In this document: in pieces, positions 53,046 through 64,000 of the stretch | Position numbering within the stretch: position 1 is the stretch's first letter | Layout: each line of letters starts with the position of its first letter | Assembly: GCA_023634235.1 (NCBI GenBank) | Contig: JAMKCF010000020.1 | Span: forward strand, 3,348,001 to 3,412,000 | Source: Pisaster brevispinus | Taxonomy: Eukaryota; Echinodermata; Asteroidea; Forcipulatida; Asteriidae | Direction: 5' to 3' | DNA: 64,000 nt | Position numbers and translations under genes: made by a program | Notes under the pieces: generated by a model | What the model saw: the letters and a program-made list of their open reading frames with translations, nothing else | What the model was told of the DNA's origin: nothing | Databases searched by the model: none

Positions 53046-54461
53046 GTGAGTACCAACACCCCGAGGTTGAAATAATTTTTAAGTGAGTTCGCAACAGCCG
53101 TTTTCTTTCTTTACATTGATAGCGTAAATTATTAACCCATGTACAAATGGATTGACAATATCGCTGCGCCTCTTTAGCGAGCGGACAACAACAGAACCCA
53201 TGCGTCTGTCGAAATTTGATATCAGTACGGAATTGGTGTCAAATGCATCACGCAGGCAAACACACGCTGTTGCACAGTCGTACCGTGTTATTGCGTTTGC
53301 ATTCTCCAAACAAATTACACATCTCAGCAAAATATGGCAACTAAATCAATTGCCTATTATAATAATAAGGTATTGCAGGTGGCACTTTCTATCCGAGCTC
53401 ATTGTGTACGTTCTAAAAACACATACAATACACGCAGTTATTGACCCTCTCTTACCACCAAATGGCTCACTTTTGGCCAAACATAGAATGACATAAATAT
53501 TTGAGTGAGGTTCAAAAATGGTTTACTTTGATGTCATTGTAAATGGGTAACGCAGATATGTTCTGCGTGTTTTAAAACAACAATTATGTTGTCATAATCT
53601 TTAAAGGAATTGCTAGAGCTGACGAAATGGTCACAGACAGTGTCCGTGTTTTGTGTGACCATCTTTATACCCGAAGCAACAAGCCTGTGAAAATTTGGGA
53701 TAATCCGCTGTGTAAGTCAGGAGATAGTAAAAAACCATGCGAAATGTTCAGCTTGTCAACGCACTGTCCTTCAAATTTGAATGTAACAACCGAAATCCGC
53801 TGTTGCGTTTTTAAAAAAAGGTTTTCAGATACAGTTTTCTCGAATATGACTTCATTCCTGGGGGGAATATTTCACAGAAAAAAGTCTTAGTATGAACTTC
53901 ATAATCAGTAAGCTTTCAGACTAAAATTAAACGTTGATGTTTTTTTATCCTTACCAACCCTGTGTGGTACCTTTAACAGCAGTTTATAAATTCTCAAAAA
54001 CCACGTTTCATCTTCCGTTATCAAAACGCTATTAATATTTTAATTTCACTCCACAAAGGAAACTGCACTTCTTAAAAATTAAACACAACTTGAAACATCA
54101 TAAATTCACTGTGTTATTGCCATTATACATTGCAATGCCATGTCAGGTAATAATTGTTGACGTTTATGGCAATTCAAAATTACACCATTAAAACAGAAAT
54201 GCTTAAAGAGATTGCTGTTGTAGCCATCTCTTCCAATATAAACGTATTCACACTGTATTCTGAACACCAGCCATTCTACTTATTGTACCCTCATGTTATT
54301 TTTGCTATTCAGGTTAATCTTATACAAAAACTCCCAACCGGTGTGTTCATTTGTCTGTATTCCACACACACACACTTAACATTTTAACAAGATGGCATTT
54401 TGTTAAGGGATGCTTTTCGGATCTCTTCCTAAAAACTATCTATTCGTGTAGAGGACAATAA

Positions 54462-54735
54462 CAAATAATTTGGGGTTAAACAAAGAAAAAATGACAGGAC
54501 CGGGACTTGAACCTGCGACCTCCGGATTTACGTGCCGGCGCTCTACCAGATGAACTTTCTATAGCCCTAATGTTGGCTGTCTGTCTATCTTTGCTTTGGG
54601 TTGTCAGTCAGAAGCCATTCAACCTGTAACTGCTGTACAGCCAGGGATCACACCAAAGTTTACAATACACACTGGGAAGCGACAGCCATGGGATCACTTC
54701 AAGGGGATGACATTTTTTTATTTCAAATATCAAGT
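54462..54735 (-). mobile_element. tRNA-centred repeat copy
   Basis: Plus-strand order: TTTGGGGTTAAACAAAGAAAA, GACCGGGACTTGAACCTGCG, CCTCCGGATTTACGTGCCGG, CGCTCTACCAGATGAA, CAGTCAGAAGCCATTCAACC, CAGGGATCACACCAAAGTTT. Confidence 0.78.
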
Positions 54736-55325
54736 ATATACCATACAGCAAACTAACGGGGTAAACATTTTTCAAAGAATTTTTTAAACAAACAAAATGA
54801 AGAGTAATTCAAAACGACTACCGCATGATTGTTGTATACACATGGCTGAGTATCGGGTCGTCTATGTCAACACGATCAACGTCCCATTTGAGTTCCAAGC
54901 TAGGAAACCCTGCGGTTAAAAACCTCTTCGCATTTTTACTGATAAGGGTTTTATACTTATATGGGCATCCAGCGACATCACGGTGCCATTTAGTGTTCAA
55001 GGTATGGTCACTCTTTGAACGAGTTGGTTCATCACCATCCTTTAGTTTTCTTTGGACATCCTTTTAAACCGAACTGTGACAAATCAGCATATTGTAGATT
55101 GTTTTTTTTTTTCACGAGACAAAAACATAAATTAAGTTCTTTTAAAATGTATTGAAGGGTTTTTGCAAAGCTCGTTTATTTATGTGCCTTCAATTTGGCA
55201 GATCGGTATAACAGTCAAGTAGTGACAGACCACTTTCTCAAACATGCATTTTTTTCAGATGAAAATATTTGTCAGATTATTCTGAACCGGTATCAGGTTT
55301 ATTATGAATTTCCGATTTAAAATAA

Positions 55326-55758
55326 ACACTCAAAAATCCTGGGTTAAAAATGACCCAGATTCCAGGGCCCAATTTCATAGAGCTGCTTAAGCAGAAAATG
55401 ATGCTTAACAATTTCCTGCTAAGCAGAAATGAGCAGGATACCAGTCACAAATTGTACACATGACATGGTAGTTTGGCTGGTAACCTTATTCTGGTAAGCA
55501 AAATGTTATTGTGTTTAGCAAATTTGTGTGCTTAAGCAGCTCTATGAAATTGGGCCCAGGTCACAGTGGGCTGACCCATTTATATAGGTCAGTATTAGCT
55601 GGAATAATATTGTCCAACAGAACCAAAACTGTGTCAAACTGACGCAGAATTCGAGTCAAAATCCAATGTTTCAAAGCAAGTTTCCGGGTCAGCCCGACCC
55701 AGCAATGGGTCAGGCCCCCTTGGACACAGAATCCGGGTAAACTCTGACCCGGGAGTGT
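55326..55758. mobile_element. GGGTCA-type MITE carrying a younger MITE
   Basis: Ends ACACTCAAAAATCCTGGGTT and, inverted from the right, ACACTCCCGGGTCAGAGTTT. The interior GACGCAGAATTCGAGTCAAA matches 49315-49510. The element is interrupted at 55366-55556. Confidence 0.65.
55366..55556. mobile_element. CWG-flanked MITE, 191 bp, best-preserved copy
   Basis: Perfect terminal inverted repeat GGCCCAATTTCATAGAGCTG through CTTAAGCA at both ends, flanked by CAG (55363-55365) and CAG (55557-55559). The paralogue at 49341 shows a single CAG at the same point, confirming a 3-bp duplication. No coding capacity. Confidence 0.85.
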
Positions 55759-56249
55759 AGTAATTGTAACAATTTAACATTTCTAATTGTAGCAATTTTA
55801 ATCCCAGTACGTTGTTACCATTTATCATGCCTTTACTTTAAGCCAAACACAAGTGCTTTAAACACACCGCCCAAGAAACGATTAACACCATGTACGAATG
55901 GAATTCTCGTATCTCCAATTGCTCCTAATTAAGCAGCGTTTCTTACCCCTTCATTAACAAAACCTCCCTCGTGTCATTAATTAGTGAGTCATATTAATCA
56001 CTCATCAAACCTCACTTTACAAATCACCTATGAATGGCTCTTCCCGCGTAACCTTCATTAAAATAGTATATTGATAATATGCAAATGGAGTATGCAAATT
56101 TTCCAGCTCAGGTAGTAGTTGAAGGTCATGGCCTTACGTGTGCATAAACATGTTGATGACTTGGCGTATATGTGAAACGTATGGTCTTGCAAATTAAATT
56201 TCGCCTTGGAAAAAGACTAACATTACCATCTCCTGTGTATCGTGCTTTA

Positions 56250-56670
56250 AATCCATTTGGCCAAACCGAGGCTGGAAGGCATAACTGCATGGACCCTTGA
56301 TGCTTCCATATTGTTTTTGTTGTTCCAGTATCTGCTCCCAGACTCTTGAACTCTTTACCATTGATTATCTGAGCAACAGAATCGCTGGAAATTTTTTAAG
56401 GCATTCTCAAAACACAACTGTTCGGTATTGCTTATGACTGACTCTACATTTGTATTTATCCACTTGTTTTTTTTGTTATGCTGTTAGTGTGACAATCTCT
56501 CTTTATGTGCTCTTAATTACATCCCATGTGCACTTCGATAGTCAAAGGATCTTGCAATTTGTAATTTTCTTAAATTGTTCCTTTTTTTCAATCGTCTCGG
56601 AATATGTTTTTGTTCATAGATAGATGGCGCTTTAAAAAATTTGTATTATAATTGTTGCGTATAGGGGACA
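56250..56670 (+). mobile_element. LINE RT C-terminal and 3'-tail remnant
   Basis: Frames give VPVSAPRLLNSLPLII with stops and shifts around it, then a tail with ATAGATGGCGCTTTAAAAAA and TTTGTATTATAATTGTTG. A dead 5'-truncated copy. Confidence 0.6.
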
Positions 56671-56956
56671 TGACAAAGACGGTATGCCTATACATCGTTC
56701 ATCCACTATCTTCACACGATAGCAAAAAACTGTGCCCTTGAACGCATACGGTATATTCGCCGTAAACACGGAACATACGGCAGAGAGACATTTTTTCTAT
56801 GCTAAATGATTAACATAAAGTCCTCAATATTTCTTGCGACCAACTGCTGCGTTTCTAAACGGATTGTTCTATTTACATACCCGTAGCTTGATGTATATAT
56901 TTAAGTTGTTTACGTGAGGGAAACATTCATTGCCCGATTGTATATTGAATATTATC

Positions 56957-57092
56957 ATCCATCAAGTAATAAACAAGAAGGGAAACTGACTGGGTAAATT
57001 TTACAATGATTTGGGGTTGAACAAAATTGACTGGTGCGAGACTTGAACCACTGACCTCCGGATTGACGTACCGGCGCTCTACCAAATGAATA
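56957..57092 (-). mobile_element. tRNA-centred repeat, half copy
   Basis: TCAAGTAATAAACAAGAAGG, GACTGGGTAAATTTTACAAT, GAGACTTGAACCACTGACCT, CGGATTGACGTACCGGCGCTCTACC; stops after the D-arm region. Confidence 0.75.
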
Positions 57093-57164
57093 TTATCATA
57101 CACAATGTATGATAAATCATTTCTTTGAGAAGAGTTCATTTCTTCTTTGAAGGAAGGATCATAA

Positions 57165-57600
57165 ATTGTTTTTTGTCAACGTAATGCTGCTGTAGCATAT
57201 AGGCAACAATTTAAAAATACACACAACAAAAGTCACATGTGGATGTTTCAGCTGAATACAGTGTCTTCTTTCTGAGAAACAACAAAAAACTGTCACAGTA
57301 TTTTCACAAGAAAGTCGAACCCATCCACGTTTAGCGAGGTGACAGCGGGTACCAACCGCATCTCTGGCCGCAGCATTCGAGAACGGACACCAACCTTAAG
57401 AAATCTGAGAAATGATTCATTCATGAATCGTTTCTCGGATGCAAATGTTCCTGTGTAAAAAATTATCCAAACCATATCACTTCGAAGGGAGTCATTTCTC
57501 ATTTCTCAATAATTCATGCTATCAACAGCTGCAGTGTATCCTACCAAGTAAGTTTTTATGGTCATACATTTTTGGAGTAGTTACCAACGACCCTATCTTC
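57165..57600. mobile_element. Hairpin-core MITE (M1), copy
   Basis: TTTTTTGTCAACGTAATGCT, GTTTAGCGAGGTGACAGCGG, GAAATCTGAGAAATGATTCA, TTCATGAATCGTTTCTCGGA, CTACCAAGTAAGTTTTTATG, ACGACCCTATCTTC. Close match to 45635-46065 over most of its length. Confidence 0.75.
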
Positions 57601-59627
57601 AAGATACACAATTCTCACACCAACATGTGGTAAATTAAGTGGTCCCAGCTTCGAGAGAATCGTGAAAACCGGGATGTGATTATTATTGGATTTTCCGTAC
57701 CATTCTGGCGTATTTTGAGTTGGCATATCTAACACAGGAATGTTTCTTGTTTGGCCTTATTCCCAGTAGATTAGTAGTTCAAACACAGCTAATGGGTATA
57801 TCAATTTCCATATTAAGCAACCCCTCAGTACGGTCATGTTTAAATTCATTGCTTAAATGCTCGATTTATAAAAAGCGGTTCAACTTAAGGGCCCATAGCA
57901 AGATCACTCGAATACGTCTATACTAACTAGGTTAATTCATTCATTTAAAGTATAAAGTACAGTAAACGAATAGTGAATGAAAATACTTGATCAGTATAAG
58001 ATAAATGTCGGTCAATGAAAATTGATTAGAAAGAGTTAATTTTACGTCAGCGAATGAAACTATCCCACCAATATAAAGTAAGGATAAAACAATGGGTGTT
58101 TTTTCAGGCCGTTGCAGTGTATGAATTCGGACTGGGTACCCACTCACAACGTGGCCTTGTTGGTGAAATTAATAAAGGAAGGCAGGTTTGTCATTCTGTG
58201 AAAGATATACAACATCGCTGGTAAAAAAACTAAATAACAATAAAATAAACAAACTACAAACAAACAATACACCATGCCAGTACAAAATTCGTCAAAATGG
58301 GTTTTTGCCCTTTCTTTGAGAAAACATAAAAGATAATGTCGTGATTCTGTGTTGTGTGCTAATTTCGGTTTGGCATTCGAAATTTTATTAAGGAAAAACA
58401 ATGTCCAGGACAGTGTTTTGGCCATCCTTAGTATCAGACAATAATAGCCATCACGTTCATTACATCAATTTGATTAGCAATTACTTCTCTGATGAAGATC
58501 ATACAATTATTAATTCTTCGATCATTACTGATAATTTATCTTGCCTCTAATATTACAGCAGCGGTAGAACCTTCCTGAAAAACACCTTGTGTTGCCTTTT
58601 TTTGTTTTTGACGTATAGTTTACAGCTTGCATGCATCAGCAGCCTGGCCAGCAACAGTAAGTGTTCTGTCGGTGCTGCACCATGTCGTCTCGGATAATGT
58701 GTAATTAAATATGCTGACACGATTGATGCAGGAATTTCAATAGTGATGATGCAACCTCAGCTTGTGTTTAATTATACCGGGGACGAATTTAATTTCTGCC
58801 GGTCGCTCCAATTGTATCTAATTTGCATATCAATCAGTGCAATGAAAAGAAAGAAAACACAATGGATAAACAGTCAATCTAGAGGTGGAATAGTCGATTT
58901 TCTCCGAAGGAAGTCACTGTCCCGACTAGTAGTGGTAGGACTGTTTTATCAAACACACTACAAATTTCAAACATATATTTTTTTTATTAAACGATACACG
59001 CTTTTTATTTGGCGTTTTTATAATTTAAATGAAATTGAAGCAAAGACATTGTAGAACTAGATCAATACAAAATTGCATGCAAGAAAGACTCTCCTAGGTC
59101 AAAATGTTAAGCGATTAACTTTATACTGCATTTATACCGTTGGTCCCTTTGGTTTGTAAGCAGCTTGCAACCTAATTATAATATTTTCTCAATAAAACAT
59201 TCATAAACAATAAGAACAACTGTCCAGCACATCGTCAAGGGTGCAATAAAAGTCACAAATGTTTGAGAAATAATGAGATATGGTCAACAGTAATCATTTC
59301 AGAAAAAAAAGTAGACGTCATCTTTTATGGCGGGAATTTGTGGTTTTCACGGAAATGCTTCATGCTTCAAACGATTTGCTTTTCCGAGTTTAATGTAAAA
59401 CCAATTTGTTGAAAGCTCTAATCACTATACCACATAACTCTGATGTCCTCAGTGCCTCATTATGTGCGTGCCGCATCTATGCAAAGTAACTATTGTACAT
59501 CTGTGCTCAAAATAGTTGCTTTCCATTATTGATACAAAATGTTCTGTACTTTTAGGTTTTCATATTTCTAAATAGGCTTGCTGAAAGCACGATGCTAATA
59601 TTTGTGTCTTACACTTGGATTACTTTA

Positions 59628-60010
59628 AAGGCAGTGTGTACTTTTGGTAATTGTCAAAGAACAGTATCCTCACTGGGTGTATTCCAACATATTGCATAAC
59701 ATTACAAACCTGTGACAATTTGGGCTCAATTTTTCATCGAAGATGCAAGAAAATAATACATGAAAAACAACCACCCTTTGTTATAGAATTGTGTACTTTC
59801 AGAAGCTTGAGAAAGGCTTCATGCCTTTAGTCTTTCTCAGATTCAATTTTATATTTTGTATACCCTCTTTCTCTAGAACTACATTACTTCAAAGGGTGTC
59901 GTTTCAAACAATGTTTTATAATATCAACAGCTCTCCAGTGCTCTTTACCATGTATGTTTATGGTCATTAATTATGCGAGTAATTACCAAAGGTACAACCT
60001 CCATTTAATC
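59628..60010. mobile_element. Hairpin-core MITE (M2), full-length copy
   Basis: Left end TTTAAAGGCAGTGTGTACTT then TTGGTAATT; right end AATTACCAAAGGTACAACCT then CCATTTAA: inverted terminal repeats. The central hairpin CTTGAGAAAGGCTTCATGCC / TTTAGTCTTTCTCAG lies at about 59803. Confidence 0.7.
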
Positions 60011-60479
60011 AACGCCTCCTTAATTCTGCCTTATTTACTATTTGCATTAAAACAAATTGATAAACCCTAACAATAATCACACAGAGATCAAACCAACAAG
60101 GTTAACCATATTATATTGACAGGCTTTCAGAACAACCAAGGTAAACGAGAACCTTGTGAAAACAAACGATTACCTTGTCCATCAACACGCACACATTTCA
60201 CAATGTTTGTCTCATAACTGTTATAACACACGACGTAAACCATGCAATGGCGACTGGGGCCAAGTAGGACATTATTAATTACCATTACTCAAATTGAGAA
60301 AATTTCATGCCGAATTTAATAGGATTCCCTCCTAAAAACAGGGTCAGAAAGCAGCTGGGCCTCAGTACATAAGAAAACACCATTCCTCAGATAATTTATT
60401 ATGTTTGATCTAAATGCAGATTGTACGTTGTATTATATAAACTGATACAAAATATTGCAGCGCATTGACCATTGCTCTA

Positions 60480-60760
60480 GTGTGGGGCCGTAAGGCCCAG
60501 GGTGAAATGAACTCCGTGCGTCCGTGGACGCTGAAATACAATTTTCCCCCGAAGGCGGTTACAACACCACGGTATATCGCTCAGTAACGCCGAGAACAGA
60601 CTGTTTACTACTTGTGAATGGCGCAGCCCAGACGCAGAGCCGTCGACAGGACACTGCGAGGGGAAGCGAAGAAAGGTCGAGTCTCCTCGAGCTGACGGGT
60701 ATTTTTTCGATCGCATAATATGCCCCCGGGCTCAACCACACAACAGAAAAGGGGGAAAAT
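60480..60760. other. GC-rich patch of unknown nature
   Basis: Markedly GC- and CpG-rich compared with its surroundings (GTGTGGGGCCGTAAGGCCCA, GCCGTCGACAGGACACTGCG). Several frames are open on both strands, but none is recognisable. It could be a mobile-element fragment or a regulatory island. Confidence 0.35.
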
Positions 60761-61044
60761 GTGCCACTCGATCGGCAACAATGTAGTAGTAGATAGCATT
60801 GCTAGCTGGATGCATTATCATGCCGAAGTGTAGTAAGAAACACGAGATTGGATTTGAACTCCGGGTGGCTGTTCAATTTGAGGAACAAATAGTGGTTGAA
60901 ACCTTTGATCAGGGAGAGCTAAAATGAAAAGCAAAAAACCCCATCCATTGTTTCCGCAGTAATTTATACATTTGTTGTATTGTTGTCGGGTTTTAAGGTG
61001 ATGGTCATTGATAACAATGGATTATTTCTGGCTGGTCCGGATTT

Positions 61045-61260
61045 TTTTGACACCAACTCTCAGAAATCTAAGAAACGATTCATGCATGATAATCATTTCT
61101 TAGATTTAAACGATTTGGGATGAAAAATGATCAAAACCATCAATTACTTCGAAGGGAATCCTTTCTCAAAATAGTCAACAGTTGCAGTGCTTCTCACCAA
61201 GTAAGTTTGTATGGTCATTAATTTTGGAGTATTTACCAATCTATGATCCTACCTTTAGGT
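61045..61260. mobile_element. Hairpin-core MITE (M1), 3' half
   Basis: GACACCAACTCTCAGAAATC, AAGAAACGATTCATGCATGA, CAGTTGCAGTGCTTCTCACC, AAGTAAGTTTGTATGG, ATGATCCTACCTTTAGG. Confidence 0.65.
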
Positions 61261-62741
61261 TACACAATCTGTTATAGATTTAACTTATGAAATTAATTAT
61301 CAACAAAATATGGTTGTCTCTCCTTAGATAAGGCTCTTCTTCTTTGATAAAAAAAAAAAAATTAGACTTTACCGCGCTCAATACTACGTTTCTAAGCGCT
61401 ATGGTGTTGTGCTTGCAGACTATTAACCCCAAACCAGGACAGCATCATCAAAAATCGAAGATACATATTTACGAATAGAAAACAATATTTTAATATGAGA
61501 GGGGTAAACAAAATAGATAAGAAAACTAACAGAAATCAACACAAAGGTGTGTGGTACAAGCTGAAGACAGGTACAATGCAGACTGCATAACAGTCTACTT
61601 AATTGTCGCTGGCTATTGCAAGGTAAATATATACTGTGTTTATCAAGGACGCTTTGCACGCAGACATAATGACGTCATTTGTGAACAAAATTATACATCC
61701 GATGATAATAACAACGATAAAAGGAAATTTATGAACTGCAGTATTGCCACAAAATGGCATCAAAGCGCTACGTACAAAAACAAAGCTAGATAAAATGAAA
61801 AAAAGTCATTAGCAGATTGTTTATAAAAATTACGAAATTACATACTACACAAGAATATATCAGCAGTACATTGTATACCGTAATAAAACGAGTAGAGGGC
61901 GCTGTGCATGGAAGTATAGTGACGTCATTGCTTTGTTGAAACAATGATTCACCCACTACCCGCATAAATATCTGCCCTGCGATGCTCTATGATATTACGG
62001 ACAGGCGGTCTTGTTGCCTTGGTAGCCAGGAACAATTGCTGGAAATATCCAGCCCAAAGTCATCGCGATTCAATGAAGGCTAATTAATCACCCTACGGCA
62101 CTGGGAGACCGCCATCAAGGGGAATTTGTAACATGTATATCTTATCTACATGTACAATCTACAGCCAAGGCCTGGCGTGTGTGGCATATAGACCTTATTA
62201 TATATCTAAAATAGGCTTAGGCCGCCGTTGTGTATGCGAACATTGAACAAAAACATCCAATATGGGCAAGATTCTACGTTACAATTACAAGCACTTATGA
62301 ATCATCTCGTCACACTTTCATGGGATTATTTTCTCTTTTCCACGGCCATCAAATAATTTCCAATAAAGAAATAGCTCTATAAATAAATTTATAATTGAAG
62401 CAGAGGCTATAATAAAGTATAAACTACTTTATATTTAATTGTGTAAATGTAAAGTGGAAATATAATTGAAATGCGGGCTTTTGAGCCATGATCGTTGTTG
62501 AGAAATCCTTGGTCCTATAAATTGATATCAACCTGTACTTTTTTTTATGGATTGTGGAGCCGGTCGATCGTTAGTAGTCATGGCATCGTTGACGGTGCTT
62601 CATAGCATCTTTGATTCAATATACTAAAAATTCAAGGAAACCCTGCTTAGGAAATCTGCTTACTACACACTCCCAGAAGTTGACTATGCTTGTCCCTTGT
62701 GTTTTAATAATAATTGTTGTCACCTGTGCTTTGTTAGGCAG

Positions 62742-63095
62742 GATGTACTTTTGGTAATTACTCCACAAGTTATATGACCATAAAAACTTACTTGTTAAAG
62801 AGCACCGGAGAGCTGCTGATGTTATAAATTATTGTTAGAAACGACTCCCTTTTGAAGTAATGTATTTTAGAGAAAGAGGTCATTGAATCTGAGAAAAACT
62901 TCAGGCATGAGGCCTTTCTCAGGCATCTGAAAGGTAACAATATGCAATAAGGGTGTAGGCCTATTTTTTCTTTTTTTCCGATGACCATCTGAGCCCAAAT
63001 TTGCACAGGTTTGTTAATATAGGCATATGTTGGGATACACCAAGTGAGGACTGGTCTTTGACATTTACCAAAAGTATACCCTGACTTTAAAGACA
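62742..63095. mobile_element. Hairpin-core MITE (M2), full-length copy
   Basis: Left AGGATGTACTTTTGGTAATT; right TTTGACATTTACCAAAAGTA then TACCCTGACTTTAAAG: inverted. The order of internal blocks is the reverse of 59628-60010 (for example GAGCCCAAATTTGCACAGGT against ACCTGTGACAATTTGGGCTC), so this copy lies in the opposite orientation. Confidence 0.7.
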
Positions 63096-63773
63096 CATGA
63101 TACATGGTAACCAACGAACTGAAAAATACATTGACTTTACTCTACAAACTGCCGCGTCAGAACTGACCCAAATTCCGGGTTTCAGGGAAGGACACTGTTC
63201 CTTGACAAATTATCAAAATAACACCCTGCCCCTTAAGTCATGCCATGTTGTTAATATCATGTACACTTAAATAAAGGATGTACTAAGTCATCAGTTTTAC
63301 GTGAACATCTCCTTTCCCCCCGTTGAACCAGTTACGTGAAAATGACAAAACCGTATTGTTAAAGTGGACAATTTCGCGGGTCAACCCTAGATTGTTAAAG
63401 AAAGACACTCTTCTCTAACATTTGACTATGATGTTTTTGACCGTTTTGAATTTCAGACTTGACTCCCGTGTCCCCATTTCCCTGCTTGAAAGTGTAAAGA
63501 AACCCGTTTTTTAAAACTGCATTTGGCATTAATTCACGAAACAAAATATCGACTCGCTCATGCGTGTTTGTCCACTTAATGACCTCAATAAAAACAAGTT
63601 GGTATGATTTTTACGTACAGAATAAAAACATAGTACAAATTAAGCATTGATTCTAAAACAGAGCATTTGAAAAATCCTGACATTTCTTTGTTTCCTATTG
63701 CTCCTCAATGACACCGCACCATACAAAAATGGCGTAATTTGTAGGCTAGCATTGGAAAGATTGAAAATACAAA

Positions 63774-64000
63774 TATTCACACACTACAAAAATGGGCGTA
63801 TTAAAATTAACACTATGGGTGTTGTCACATAAAGACACCAGAAAAAGAGTCCGAATTTACATCATTTGGTGTTAAATTAGCATTAATTCCTGCCATCACA
63901 ATTACATTGGTGTTATTTTAACATCCAATTATGTTAATTTTGATTCTCTCGGGGGTATCTTTATCTGACAACACCCAACTCCCCAGTTTTTGCTGTGCAG
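63774..64000. mobile_element. TGGGTGTTGTC-ended MITE at right edge
   Basis: TGGGTGTTGTCACATAAAGACACC (63817) and GGTATCTTTATCTGACAACACCCA (63955) are inverted partners; GTGTTAAATTAGCATTAA and GTGTTATTTTAACATCC lie inside. The right terminus may extend beyond the window. Confidence 0.6.

Larger units (their letters stand above)
53046..64000 (+). other. K2P intron 1 (open to the right edge)
   Basis: The GTGAGT donor at 53046 opens an intron for which no continuation (YGH...PxT...K, second pore) was found in any plus frame to 64000. It holds tRNA-centred repeats, MITEs and a LINE tail listed separately. 53046-54460, 57601-59627, 60011-60479 and 61261-62741 show nothing further that I recognise. 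Confidence 0.7.

Overview
The window is animal nuclear DNA. It is AT-rich, its coding sequence is cut into short exons with GT-AG introns, and it is full of short dispersed repeats: tRNA-derived repeats, MITE-like inverted repeats, LINE tails and minisatellites. Two conserved genes can be read. Their mixture of vertebrate-like orthology with a very different repeat landscape suggests a marine invertebrate deuterostome, most likely an echinoderm. That placement is an inference; no species marker was found.

Gene 1 is a complete membrane-bound O-acyltransferase of the MBOAT1/MBOAT2 lysophospholipid acyltransferase type. It lies on the minus strand from 35360 (start) to 10854 (stop), in 12 coding exons totalling 1524 nt including the stop (507 residues). 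Every junction keeps the frame, and the family Asn and His signatures lie in exon 10. Its introns are unusually rich in inserted and amplified DNA: a 27-bp array with two higher orders of repetition that stops about 35 bp from the exon 7 donor, a 16-bp array, a Mutator-like foldback element with a 10-bp target duplication, and a SINE nested in a MITE nested in an older repeat.

Gene 2 begins at 52763 on the plus strand. It is the first coding exon of a TASK-type (KCNK3/KCNK9-like) two-pore-domain potassium channel, and it breaks at the GYG of the first pore loop. No later exon was found up to 64000, so intron 1 is at least about 10.95 kb.

Layout: 1-10500 is intergenic, with a LINE tail, MITEs, tRNA-derived repeats, a G-rich heptamer array and a SINE carrying an internal 54-bp amplification. 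10505-35360 is the MBOAT gene. 35361-52250 is intergenic and the two genes are divergently arranged; it holds a 46-bp near-perfect palindrome, a 39-bp palindrome array, a GTAC-rich array and several MITEs. 52250-64000 is the K2P 5' region, exon 1 and repeat-filled intron 1. I saw no intact transposase or reverse transcriptase, no CRISPR, and no convincing free-standing RNA gene. The two genes have no evident functional link: one remodels membrane phospholipids, the other sets background K+ conductance. The most unusual content is the repeat architecture, where several paralogous empty sites and target duplications allow insertion order to be read directly.
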